Shown here piece by piece: positions 56,497-64,000 of a stretch of 64,000 nucleotides of DNA. Origin of the DNA: Pseudomonadota bacterium (GTDB lineage Bacteria > Chloroflexota > UBA6077 > JAJPHF01). The DNA lies in NCBI GenBank assembly GCA_021325365.1, contig JAJPHF010000173.1, positions 54,152 through 118,151 of the forward strand, read 5' to 3'. Within the stretch, counting starts at the first letter, position 1. The number at the start of each line of letters is the position of its first letter. A model generated the notes under the pieces. It worked only from the letters and a program-made list of their open reading frames with translations, was not told where the DNA came from and searched no databases. Both the position numbers and the translations under genes were made by a program.

Positions 56497-57069
56497 ATGG
56501 GTGGCAACAAGCGGCGGCGCTCAGAGCCGTCCCTCCCTGCGTCCCACGGCGCCCCCCCGCTGCACGTTGCCTGGACCGGACATCGGCCCGAGCTGTTCGC
56601 GGCGCCCGACGCCGTCGCGGCGGCGATTATCGCCCGGTCCCGCGAGCTACAGGCCGCTCACGGCGCGGCGCTCGCGTTTCACTGCGGCGGCCAGCGCGGC
56701 GTGGACACCTGGGCCGCGCTGGCCGCCGAGCGCCTGGGCATTCCCCTCCACCTCTACCTGCCGCTGCCCCTGTCCCGCTTCGCCGCCGACTGGCCCGCTC
56801 AGGATCGCGCGCTGTTGGAGCAAAGCTGGGCCTACGCGAGCGAGCAGGTGGTGAGCGATCCGCATGGCCTCCTCGGCGCCGAGGCCTACCGCCGGCGCAA
56901 CCGGCTGCTCGCCGCGCGCTGCGACCTGCTGATCGCCGTCTGGACCGGCCTGGGCGGCGGCGGCACCGCCGAGACTATTGCCTTCGCCCACGACCTCGGG
57001 CGCCCAGTCGAGGAGCACCGCTTCGCCCCCTCCGGCCGCCAGCCCGCGCCGGGCGAGCGCGGTGTCTAG
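56497..57069 (+). CDS. SLOG-superfamily protein (DUF1273/YpsA-like)
   Basis: A 190-residue protein with a Rossmann-like SLOG fold. The nucleotide loop VAWTGHRPELF opens the fold after a basic 20-residue tail. GGQRGVDTWAALAAERLGI follows, and later RRRNRLLAARCDLLIAVWTG and LGGGGTAETIAFAHDLGRPV, the glycine-rich end typical of DUF1273/LOG-like proteins. Such proteins bind nucleotides or nucleotide-derived ligands and often serve as sensors. ATG with GGGAGCG upstream, 17 bases after htrA, so probably the third gene of the grpE operon. The specific ligand is unknown. Confidence 0.75.
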   Translation: MGGNKRRRSEPSLPASHGAPPLHVAWTGHRPELFAAPDAVAAAIIARSRELQAAHGAALAFHCGGQRGVDTWAALAAERLGIPLHLYLPLPLSRFAADWPAQDRALLEQSWAYASEQVVSDPHGLLGAEAYRRRNRLLAARCDLLIAVWTGLGGGGTAETIAFAHDLGRPVEEHRFAPSGRQPAPGERGV

Positions 57070-57079
57070 CAACTAGACA

Positions 57080-57105
57080 GGGCGCGGCCGGCATAGGCCG
57101 CGCCC
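57080..57105. terminator. Bidirectional terminator-like hairpin
   Basis: GGGCGCGGCC / GGCCGCGCCC with a six-base loop (GGCATA), between the convergent SLOG and TAXI genes. Confidence 0.65.
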
Positions 57106-57128
57106 CGTTCACACGCCGTCCGGCGAGG

Positions 57129-58106
57129 CTACACGTCGTAGCCGTGCTCCTTGAACCACTGCGCGGCGCCGGGGTGGAGCGGCACGTCCATTGGCGTCGC
57201 GTCGGACTCGCGGCCGAGCTGCCCAATGCCGGTGTAGGCCCCCTGCTCCCACGGCACCTCGTCGGCGCGCTGGGCCACGGCGTCGCACACCTTGTAGGCG
57301 ATCTCGTCGGGCAGCGACGCGCGGGTGTACAGCGGCCAGCCGCTGTAGTCGATCCCCCAATGGTCCTCTTTCAGGTGCGGGAAGCGCCCATTGGGCCCGC
57401 CGGCCGGGATCATCGCCCGCCGCCAGCCGATCGCCTCGAGCTGCCGCATCAGGTCGTCCTCGAGCGTGATCGGCCGCATCCCCGCCGCCAGCGCCTTGTC
57501 GAGCCACAGCGGAATGCCCTCGTCGAAGACCGCGTCCACCTCCCCCTTCTCGATCGCGTCCAGGCGGCGCTGGTCGCCGGGGCCGCCGTTCAGCTGCAGC
57601 TTGCCGCCCCACGACACGATGTCGTCCAGCGTGAAGCCGAGCAGCGCCAGCTCCTGGTCCAGCAGCACGCGCGTGGAGTGCGTCGCATCCTCGCGGATGG
57701 AGAGGCGCAGCGGGTACTTCTGCTCCTTGATCTGCTTCAGCGAGGTCAGGCCCGTGCGCTCCGAGATGCAGTGGACGTAGCGGTCCCACGAGGGATAGCT
57801 GACGACGATGCGCACCGGCAGTGGCTCGGCGAACAGGCCGGTGCCCCGGTATGCCTGGGTCACGAAGGCGGACGGGTTGACGAACGCCATCTCGATCTCT
57901 TCGCGCACTACCGCGTGGGCCAGGATCGGCGAGCCCACGGACATCCGCAGGTACGGCTTGTAGTGCTCGCCCGAGGCGTTGCCCACGTCGATCTTGATGT
58001 CGCGATTGCCGTAGTAGGGGATGTTGATGTCGCCCGCGACGCCGAGCGCGATCTCCCACAGCATCTTCGCGCGGATGAACTGGGCGCCTCGCGGTAGCGG
58101 CTCCAT
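57129..58106 (-). CDS. TAXI-family binding protein without a signal peptide
   Basis: A 325-residue protein of the TAXI (TRAP-associated extracytoplasmic immunogenic) or related solute-receptor fold. It has MLWEIALGVAGDINIPYYGN, EEIEMAFVNPSAFVTQAY (the ligand-dependent MAxxN...A pattern), LSIREDATHSTRVLLDQELA and GEVDAVFDEGIPLWLDKAL. Ordinary members carry a signal peptide; here the start MEPLPRGAQFIRAKML is not one and GAGGAGG sits at the right distance from it. No TRAP permease gene is adjacent. Its operon partner upstream is a gentisate-dioxygenase-like cupin gene. It could be an intracellular ligand-binding protein, or exported by another route. Confidence 0.75.
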   Translation of the reverse strand: MEPLPRGAQFIRAKMLWEIALGVAGDINIPYYGNRDIKIDVGNASGEHYKPYLRMSVGSPILAHAVVREEIEMAFVNPSAFVTQAYRGTGLFAEPLPVRIVVSYPSWDRYVHCISERTGLTSLKQIKEQKYPLRLSIREDATHSTRVLLDQELALLGFTLDDIVSWGGKLQLNGGPGDQRRLDAIEKGEVDAVFDEGIPLWLDKALAAGMRPITLEDDLMRQLEAIGWRRAMIPAGGPNGRFPHLKEDHWGIDYSGWPLYTRASLPDEIAYKVCDAVAQRADEVPWEQGAYTGIGQLGRESDATPMDVPLHPGAAQWFKEHGYDV

Positions 58107-58229
58107 GCTGGCCTCCTCGCGGTGAAGTTGGCGACGGCGTGCGTGCAGGGCGCCGCCGGCTGTCAGTGTACACCACCCGTTCGGCCCGCGCCGCCGTAGC
58201 CGCGGCAGTCGCCGACTGCGCGGCGGCCC

Positions 58230-59303
58230 TTACTCGCCCGCGAGCGGCTGGTGGCCGTCGTTCGGGCGGTACGCCTCCTCCCGGTAGAGGCCGAACGGCT
58301 CCAGCACCGGCAGGTCGCTGTAGCGGAAGAAGAGCGCGTCCTGGCCGGGATCGACCACGTGCTCGGCCCACGCCCACGCGGGCACGACGACGATGTCCCG
58401 GTCCGTCCAGTCGTAGCGCTGGCCCGCGATGATGCTGTGACCGCTCCCGCGAATGCTGAACATCACCGTGCTGTTCGTCTGGCGGCGGGCCTTCGTGTGC
58501 TGGCCCGCGCGGAGCGCCTGGAGGTAGCAGGCCATCGTCGGCAGCACGTGGCCACCCGTGATCGGGTTGACGTACTCCAGCAGCGTCCCGTCGTACTCGT
58601 CCTCGTCGCCGGCCGCCTGCATGCGCCGCAGCCCGTCGTAGGCGTGCTCCCACTTGTACAGGTTGAGTGGCGAGTACAGCGAGCGCGGGCGGTTCTTCGC
58701 CGGCAGCACGCCCGCCGCCCCGAAGTGCTCGTACGAGATCGGCCCACCGTACTTTACCGGCTGCGCCTGCCGACCGGGAAAGTCCTGGAACACGCAGCCC
58801 TTCAGCGCGCGCACGAACGGCACGTCCAGCCCGTCGAGCCAGACCATCGGCCCCTCGCCCTCGCTGCCGTGGTCGTGCCAGGTCCAGCCGGGCGTGAGGA
58901 TCAGGTCGCCCGGGCTCATCGGCAGCTTCTCGCCGTCGACGACGGTGTAGCCGCGCTGGCCCTCGATGATGAAGCGGAAGGCGGCCATCGTGTGGCGGTG
59001 CGCCGGCGCCACCTCGCCGGGCAGGATGAGCTGCAGCGACGTGGTGAGGGTGTGCGTGGTGCCGAGCAGGGGCTTCATCCCGGGATTGATGAGCGTCAGC
59101 ACGCGGCGCTCGCCGCCGGTCTCCAGGTCCATCATCTCGGTGGCGCGGGCCAGCCGTGGGTACAGCTCGCGCCAGCGCCAGACGCCCGGCCGAATCGAGT
59201 CCGGCGAGCGCGCCGCCCCCGACTCGTCCACCCGCCACAGCGGCGCGACGTTGAGGTCCTCTAGCTCGGCGTAATACTGCTCGGCGTCAACTGCCTGCAC
59301 CAT
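58230..59303 (-). CDS. Gentisate 1,2-dioxygenase-like bicupin
   Basis: A 357-residue double-cupin protein of the gentisate/1-hydroxy-2-naphthoate dioxygenase family, Fe(II) enzymes that cleave an aromatic ring next to a hydroxyl. The first cupin holds the iron ligands H102 and H104 (PAHRHTMAAFRFIIEG) and H143 (WTWHDHG). The second cupin (VMFSIRGSGHSIIAGQRYDW, ALFFRYSDLPVLEPFGLY) is degenerate, as in the family. ATG with GGGAGGGACG upstream. It precedes the TAXI binding-protein gene by 123 bases. No maleylpyruvate isomerase or hydrolase gene is nearby. Substrate: a salicylate or gentisate-type acid, by homology. Confidence 0.88.
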   Translation of the reverse strand: MVQAVDAEQYYAELEDLNVAPLWRVDESGAARSPDSIRPGVWRWRELYPRLARATEMMDLETGGERRVLTLINPGMKPLLGTTHTLTTSLQLILPGEVAPAHRHTMAAFRFIIEGQRGYTVVDGEKLPMSPGDLILTPGWTWHDHGSEGEGPMVWLDGLDVPFVRALKGCVFQDFPGRQAQPVKYGGPISYEHFGAAGVLPAKNRPRSLYSPLNLYKWEHAYDGLRRMQAAGDEDEYDGTLLEYVNPITGGHVLPTMACYLQALRAGQHTKARRQTNSTVMFSIRGSGHSIIAGQRYDWTDRDIVVVPAWAWAEHVVDPGQDALFFRYSDLPVLEPFGLYREEAYRPNDGHQPLAGE

Positions 59304-59442
59304 CGTTCGTCCCTCCCGTGCGCGGCGCAGCCCGGCCGCGCCCGGCGGCGCCCCGGGGCGCGCGCCGCTCGCCGTGTCGCTGGGCGCCGTCCTTGCCCGA
59401 ACGGTAGCAGCCCCCCAGGTGCTTGTCAACCGCCGGCGCGCG

Positions 59443-59646
59443 TCAATACAGCAGCGCCGGGTCCAGCTTTTCGCGCCAGAGCGCCTCGAGCGTCGCGAGG
59501 TCCGCCTGGACCTGCTCCCGCGTCATCTCGGGCGTGACCGCCAGCGTTTCTAGGATCTCCAGATGGAAGGCCTCCATGCCGACCGCGCGGGCGTCCGCCA
59601 CGAGGCGATGGTCGAGAAGTTCTTTCCGACGCGCTTTGTCGACCAT
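59443..59646 (-). CDS. Small hypothetical protein (67 aa)
   Basis: A 67-residue, mostly helical, charged protein with no cysteine (MVDKARRKELLDHRLVADAR, LAVTPEMTREQVQADLATLE). ATG with AAGGGG about ten bases upstream. It has the look of a DUF-type stress or regulatory small protein, but no family is recognised. It lies between the cupin and antiporter genes on the same strand with its own spacing of over 70 bases on each side. Confidence 0.5.
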   Translation of the reverse strand: MVDKARRKELLDHRLVADARAVGMEAFHLEILETLAVTPEMTREQVQADLATLEALWREKLDPALLY

Positions 59647-59721
59647 GAGCCGTTTCCCCTTTTAGAGAGACCGAAGTCTACCCGTTGTGCATACGGGCGG
59701 CGAGCCTCGCTCGGCAAGTCT

Positions 59722-60864
59722 TTACGGCGGCACGGGCAGGAAGTAAAAGGCGAGCACGGCGACCAGGTACACGGCCAGGAGCTGCATTCCTTCGAGCCAG
59801 TTCGACTTCCCGTCCATGCTCACGTAAGCGAAGATGGCCGTGGCCAGGCCCAGGATGGCCAGCTCCAACGGCGTGAAGATCACATCCATGGGATGGCCGA
59901 GCGCCAGGCTGAGGAACACGAGCACGGGCGCCACGAACAGTGCCACCTGGGTGCTCGACCCCGCGGCGATGGAGAGCGTCACGTCGAGGCGATCGCGCCA
60001 GGCCATCTGGACCGCGCTGAAGTACTCGGCCGCATTCCCCACCAACGGTACGATGATGACGCCCACGAACAGCTCGCTCCACCCGAGCTGCGCGATGACC
60101 GGCTCCACCGAGTCGACCAGCAGGTCGCCGCTGATCGCCGCGCCCGCGCCCGCCGCCGCCAGCACCAGCAGGCCGCGCCGCCGGCTCCAGAGCGGCGCCC
60201 GCGCCGACGACGCCGCGCCGCCGGGCGCGGCCCGCGCGCCCGCCGTGGCAACGCCGGACTCCGCTCCGACGTTGGGAACGATATCTTCCGCGGAGTGGCC
60301 CTGGGTCACGGTGTAGGCGACGTACCCAGCGTAGGTGACGAGCAGGACCCCGGCGATGAACAGGCTCAGCTCCTCGATCACGGCGTGCTCGCGCACCGAG
60401 CTGGCAAAGATGGCAGGCAGGTAGAGGCTGGCCACGGCCAGGATCATCATGGCCGCGTTCAAGCTGGTATCGCGGGAGTCGAACCCCTGCCGCCCGTTGC
60501 GAAAGCCGCCCACCAGCAGCGACAGCCCGAGGCTGAACAGCGTGTTGGAGATGATCGAGCCCGTGATCGACGCCTTGACCAGCGTGAGCAGGCCGCGGTG
60601 GATCGCTAGCGCCGTGATGATCAGCTCCGCGGTGTTGCCGAACGTGGCGTTGAGCAGCCCCCCGTAGCGCGGGCCGAGGTGGTGTGCGACCTCCTCCGTG
60701 GCCCTGCCGATGAGCCAGGCCAGCGGCACCAGGCTGGCCGCCGACACCGCGAACACAACCAGCGGCGGCAGCCGGGCCGCGCCCGCGGCGAGCGCGGCCG
60801 GCGTCAGGAGCAGCAGCGCGTAGAACCACCTGGGCAAGCCGCCAGTTCTCCCTATCACGAGCAC
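59722..60864 (-). CDS. cax: Ca2+/H+ antiporter (CaCA family)
   Basis: A protein of about 380 residues with 11 helices and the two inverted alpha repeats of CAX exchangers: [19 protein letters not shown] in the first half and [38 protein letters not shown] in the second. It exports Ca2+ in exchange for protons. A soluble loop of about 60 residues with Ala/Gly/Arg-rich sequence separates the halves, in place of the acidic motif of plant CAX. GTG start at 60864 is likely, with a TTG further in as an alternative. The decayed fragment at 33310-33489 resembles its second repeat. Confidence 0.92.
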   Translation of the reverse strand: MLVIGRTGGLPRWFYALLLLTPAALAAGAARLPPLVVFAVSAASLVPLAWLIGRATEEVAHHLGPRYGGLLNATFGNTAELIITALAIHRGLLTLVKASITGSIISNTLFSLGLSLLVGGFRNGRQGFDSRDTSLNAAMMILAVASLYLPAIFASSVREHAVIEELSLFIAGVLLVTYAGYVAYTVTQGHSAEDIVPNVGAESGVATAGARAAPGGAASSARAPLWSRRRGLLVLAAAGAGAAISGDLLVDSVEPVIAQLGWSELFVGVIIVPLVGNAAEYFSAVQMAWRDRLDVTLSIAAGSSTQVALFVAPVLVFLSLALGHPMDVIFTPLELAILGLATAIFAYVSMDGKSNWLEGMQLLAVYLVAVLAFYFLPVPP

Positions 60865-61011
60865 TCGCTGGGGCCTCGCCCGCTGTGCACGTCGTATGCC
60901 CGCGGCCGGCCTGCGCTGCCGCGGGCCGGCGCCGCCTGGCACGGTGTCTGCGCCCAGGCATCACAGCTTGCCCTCGGGATGACGCGGCAGCAAGCGGGAG
61001 GAGAGACGACG

Positions 61012-61560
61012 ATGACCGACGAACGGAAGGCGGCGGTGGGCGTGTTCCGCGACCGCGCCGCGGCCGGCAACGCCATCGAGGCGCTCAAAGACACGGGGTT
61101 CGCCGTGGACGACATCAGCATCCTGATGCCGGATACGGACCACGCCCGAGCCGGCGAAGAGAAGGACAACGCGAACTTCGGCTCCGCCGGGCCGGCGGTG
61201 GCCGGCGGCGTGCTGGGCGGCGCCGCGGGCTGGCTGGTCGGCCTCGGCTCGTTCGTGATCCCCGGCGTCGGGCCGTTCATCGGCGCGGGCGCGCTGATCG
61301 CCTCGCTGGTGGGCGCCGCCGTCGGCGCCAGCATCGGCGCCCTGGCCAGCGGCTTGGTGAACATGGGCGTGCCCGAGGAGGAGGCGCGCTGGTACGAGCA
61401 GGAGGTCCACGGCGGCCGCACGCTCGTGACCGTCCGCGCGGGCGGGCGCTACGACGAGGCGCGCGCGCTGCTTCGCCGCTACGGCGCCTACGACGTCGAG
61501 CAGCGCGAGCCATCCACCATCGGCGATCCGTACTACGGCCTGCCGCATCGCGGAACCTAG
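61012..61560 (+). CDS. General stress protein 17M-like membrane-associated protein
   Basis: A 182-residue protein of the general-stress-protein 17M/YflT-like type. An N-terminal ferredoxin-like domain (AAVGVFRDRAAAGNAIEALK, GFAVDDISILMPDTD) is followed by a long Gly/Ala-rich hydrophobic segment (VAGGVLGGAAGWLVGLGSFV, then PGVGPFIGAGALIASLVGAA), the glycine-zipper region that inserts in membranes. A C-terminal domain (VPEEEARWYEQEVHGGRTLV) contains the family EARWYEQEVxxG motif. ATG with GGGAGGAG upstream. It precedes the MFS pump gene on the same strand by 83 bases. Confidence 0.85.
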   Translation: MTDERKAAVGVFRDRAAAGNAIEALKDTGFAVDDISILMPDTDHARAGEEKDNANFGSAGPAVAGGVLGGAAGWLVGLGSFVIPGVGPFIGAGALIASLVGAAVGASIGALASGLVNMGVPEEEARWYEQEVHGGRTLVTVRAGGRYDEARALLRRYGAYDVEQREPSTIGDPYYGLPHRGT

Positions 61561-61643
61561 TCGGCCCGCGCCCCGCCCCCCGCCCAGCCAGGCCCCCCGG
61601 GCGCCGGCTGGTTTCCCGCGGCCATCGACCACCGGAGGCAGCC

Positions 61644-63686
61644 GTGAGCGCGAACGCTCTGCCCACTACCGCACCCCTCGCGACGGCCGGCCGGCTGAGC
61701 CACCGGCAGGTGCTGGTCATCTTCAGCGGGCTGCTGCTCGGCATGCTGCTGGGCGCGCTCGACCAGACGATCGTCGCCACCGCGCTGCCCACGATCGTCG
61801 GCGACCTCGGCGGCCTGGAGCACCTGTCGTGGGTGGTGACCGCCTACCTCCTCGCCTCGACGGCGTCGACGCCGCTGTGGGGCAAGCTGGGCGATCTGTA
61901 TGGCCGCAAGCGCGTGTACCAGACCACCATCGTCCTCTTCCTGGTCGGCTCGGCGCTGTGCGGGTTGAGCCGGACCATGTGGCACCTGATCCTGTTTCGG
62001 GGGCTCCAAGGGCTGGGCGGCGGCGGCCTCATCGTCACGTCGCAGGCGATCGTCGCCGACGTGGTCTCGCCCCGCGAGCGCGGCCGCTACCAGGGCATCT
62101 TCGGCTCGGTCTTCGGCGTCACCAGCGTCGCCGGGCCGCTCCTGGGCGGCTTCTTCGTGGACCACCTGTCGTGGCGCTGGGTGTTCTACGTGAACCTGCC
62201 GATCGGGGTGGTGGCGCTCGTGGTGACGGGCCTCACCCTGCCAGCGCTCGCCCGCCACATCCAGCACCGCATCGACTACGCGGGCACCGCGCTGCTGGCC
62301 GCGGCGACGACCTGCGCGGTGCTGTTCACCACGTTCGGCGGCAGCGTCTATCCCTGGGCCTCGCCGCCGGTCGTGGGCCTGGCGGTGGCCGCGGTCGTCT
62401 TGGGCGTGCTGTTCGTCATCGTTGAGCGGCGCGCGGCCGAGCCGGTCCTGCCGCTCGCGCTGTTCCGCCGCCGCGTGTTCGCGCTGGCGAGCGCCATCAG
62501 CTTCGTCGTCGGCTTCGCGCTGCTCGGCACGACGACCTTCCTCCCGCTGTTCCTGCAAGTCGTGCAGGGCGTCAGCCCGACGCTGTCCGGGCTCCGCATG
62601 GTGCCGCTGATGGCCGGCCTGCTCGTCACGTCTATCGGCAGCGGGCAGCTCATCAGCCGCTGGGGGCGCTACAAGCTGTTCCCGATCGTGGGCCTGGCCA
62701 CCATGGCCGTAGGGCTCTACCTGTTGTCGCGGATGGACGCGGCTACCAGCGCGGTGCTCACGTCGGCCTACATGCTGGTCCTGGGCCTCGGCCTCGGGCT
62801 GGTGATGCAGGTGCTGATCATCGCGGTGCAGAACGCCGTGGACTACCGCGACCTTGGCGCGGCGACGTCGGGCGCCACGTTCTTTCGCTCGATCGGCAGC
62901 GTGTTCGGCGTCGCCCTGTTCGGCGCGATCTTCAACAACCTGCTGGGCGCCAACATGCAGCGGTTCCTGCCCCCGGGCGCGGCCGCGCCCGGGGCGGGGC
63001 TGGACGTGGCCGCGACGGACCCCGCCACCCTCGCACAGCTGCCCCCGGCGATCCACTCCGGCTTCGTCCAGGCGTACGCCGCGTCGCTCCAGCCCGTCTT
63101 CCTGGCCGCGGTGCCCTTCGCGCTCCTTGGGTTCCTGCTCGCCCTGGCATTGCCCGAGGTGCCGCTGCGGCAGACCGCCGGGGCGACCGATCCGGGCGAG
63201 ACGTTCGGCATGCCGCAGGACCGCGACTCGCTCGACGAGATCGCCCGCGCCCTGAGCGTGCTCGCCGGCCGCGAGCAGCTCCGCCCGATCTACGAGCGCC
63301 TGGCGGCCCGGGCGGGCGTGGATCTGCCCCCCGGCTGCTGCTGGCTGCTCTTCCGCCTCGACGAGCAGGCCCCCGCCACACTGGCGTTCCTGGCGAAGCG
63401 AGCACGCGTGCCCGCCGCGAAGCTCCTGCCCTACCTGACACAGCTGCGAGAGAATGGCCTGGTAGAGGTCGACGACAGCGCGCGCGGCGAGGGCCCGGTC
63501 TGTGTCGCGCTCACGCCTCACGGCCGTGAGGTGCTCGACCGGCTGCTCGCGGCGCGGCGCGAGGGGCTGGCCCAGCTGCTGGCCGGCTGGGCGCCGGAGC
63601 GCCACGCCGAGCTGGCCGCTGCGCTCCGGCAGCTCGCCCTCGGCCTCACGGCCGACGACCGCGCCGACCAGGTCATCGCCGCCTGA
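61644..63686 (+). CDS. DHA2-type MFS exporter fused to a MarR-like winged helix
   Basis: 680 residues. The first 520 form a 14-helix EmrB/QacA-type drug:H+ antiporter: GALDQTIVATALPTIVGDLG (motif D1), LWGKLGDLYGRKRVYQ (motif A), LILFRGLQGLGGGGLIVTSQ (motif B) and the motif C loop GSVFGVTSVAGPLLGGFFVD. After a linker comes a soluble domain of about 140 residues with a winged-helix layout: LAFLAKRARVPAAKLLPYLT, LRENGLVEVDDS and a wing (VCVALTPHGREVLDRLLAAR), like MarR-type regulators. The fusion suggests the pump's own regulator is tethered to it. GTG start with GGAGGCAG upstream. Confidence 0.9.
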   Translation: MSANALPTTAPLATAGRLSHRQVLVIFSGLLLGMLLGALDQTIVATALPTIVGDLGGLEHLSWVVTAYLLASTASTPLWGKLGDLYGRKRVYQTTIVLFLVGSALCGLSRTMWHLILFRGLQGLGGGGLIVTSQAIVADVVSPRERGRYQGIFGSVFGVTSVAGPLLGGFFVDHLSWRWVFYVNLPIGVVALVVTGLTLPALARHIQHRIDYAGTALLAAATTCAVLFTTFGGSVYPWASPPVVGLAVAAVVLGVLFVIVERRAAEPVLPLALFRRRVFALASAISFVVGFALLGTTTFLPLFLQVVQGVSPTLSGLRMVPLMAGLLVTSIGSGQLISRWGRYKLFPIVGLATMAVGLYLLSRMDAATSAVLTSAYMLVLGLGLGLVMQVLIIAVQNAVDYRDLGAATSGATFFRSIGSVFGVALFGAIFNNLLGANMQRFLPPGAAAPGAGLDVAATDPATLAQLPPAIHSGFVQAYAASLQPVFLAAVPFALLGFLLALALPEVPLRQTAGATDPGETFGMPQDRDSLDEIARALSVLAGREQLRPIYERLAARAGVDLPPGCCWLLFRLDEQAPATLAFLAKRARVPAAKLLPYLTQLRENGLVEVDDSARGEGPVCVALTPHGREVLDRLLAARREGLAQLLAGWAPERHAELAAALRQLALGLTADDRADQVIAA

Positions 63687-63701
63687 CGCTTCCGCACCCG
63701 G

Positions 63702-63723
63702 CCTCCGGGGCATGCCGCGGAGG
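63702..63723 (+). terminator. Terminator-like hairpin after the MFS gene
   Basis: CCTCCG / CGGAGG arms with a ten-base loop, 16 bases after the stop. Confidence 0.4.
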
Positions 63724-63759
63724 AGCCGCTTATACCGAATCTAGCGCTGGAGTTCCCGT

Positions 63760-63897
63760 ACCCCCTCGCCCCCCGGAGACGGCCGGGGTGAAGGGCGCGC
63801 CTCCGTCCCCTCCCCCCCTCCCCCTGGGAGAGGGCTGGGGTGAGGGCGGTCCCTCGTCCTACCCCCTCTCCCCCTGGGAGAGGGTCGGGGTGAGGGC
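63760..63897 (+). repeat. Type-A palindromes, downstream cluster
   Basis: Two clear copies (63814-63847 and 63864-63897), with CCCCTGGGAGAGGG and GGGGTGAGGGC, and one degraded copy (63760-63796). Same family as 4481 and 11045-11173. Confidence 0.8.
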
Positions 63898-63942
63898 GCG
63901 CCCCGGTAAGCGTCCCGCCGGGCGGGCTCGCGTATCACCGCT

Positions 63943-64000
63943 CTACGCGGCCGCCCGCTGCGCCCCGCGCAGGCGCGGCAGCACGTCGCGCCCGTACCGC
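63943..64000 (-). CDS. C-terminal end of a luciferase-like (LLM) oxidoreductase, partial
   Basis: The final 18 codons of a minus-strand gene that runs off the window. The readable tail RYGRDVLPRLRGAQRAAA resembles the usual end of LLM-class flavin-dependent oxidoreductases (FxRDVLPxLR). Too short to be sure. Confidence 0.4.
   Translation of the reverse strand, partial: RYGRDVLPRLRGAQRAAA

Overview
The window is a GC-rich (about 70% by eye), densely coded bacterial chromosome segment with many GTG and TTG starts, strong GGAGG-type ribosome binding sites and no rRNA, tRNA, CRISPR array or transposase that I can see. A Chloroflexota (Chloroflexi) origin is my best guess. It rests on the gene mix: a zwf-opcA-pgl block, many lone substrate-binding lipoproteins, DUF4337/DUF421 and GAF-kinase proteins, a split complex I operon and several families of intergenic palindromes. 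A high-GC actinobacterial relative cannot be excluded.

Layout. 0-8.6 kb: DUF4337 and DUF421 membrane proteins, a lipoprotein, an OsmC-family gene with an in-frame UGA at its catalytic cysteine position (a probable selenoprotein), an M20 amidohydrolase, a CDGSH iron-sulfur protein, an enoyl-CoA hydratase paired with a substrate-binding lipoprotein, and a PfpI-like protein. 8.9-17.8 kb: a secreted two-domain protein, a NarL-type two-component system, an SDR plus a QueA-like enzyme, and small membrane proteins. 17.8-23.5 kb: a small basic protein, a UbiD decarboxylase with an NMT1-like lipoprotein, and a NagZ-like lipoprotein overlapping a HAD and a VOC gene. 23.7-29.2 kb: a carbon block of FGGY (gluconate-type) kinase, zwf, opcA and pgl, which would feed the oxidative pentose phosphate pathway. 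29.2-36.7 kb: a HAD, a His-rich repeat protein, a proline-rich surface protein with a PEP-CTERM-like tail, a GT39-type glycosyltransferase, an antiporter pseudogene, an orphan m4C methyltransferase and an HD-GYP protein. 36.9-46.8 kb: a complex I operon, nuoA-B-C-H-J-K-L-M-N, with no D, I or EFG. 47-57 kb: a XerC/D recombinase, a small protein, a large hybrid kinase, an SH3/TIM-barrel protein, grpE overlapping htrA, and a SLOG-type protein. 57-64 kb: a TAXI-type binding protein with a gentisate-dioxygenase-like cupin, a Ca2+/H+ antiporter, a stress protein, an MFS pump fused to a MarR-like domain, and the tail of an LLM-type oxidoreductase.

The most notable signal is the OsmC-family gene. Two reading frames that look separate lie in one frame, split only by a UGA where the family carries its peroxidatic cysteine, and a long hairpin starts directly after that UGA. 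Other points of interest are the complex I operon without D and I but with heptamer repeats in its spacers, a NuoC with an extra N-terminal disordered stretch of about 214 residues, three separate pairings of a catabolic enzyme with a transporter-less binding protein, a family of tiny proteins sharing an RLxFxxW motif, and an exact 63-bp tandem duplication over the opcA stop codon.
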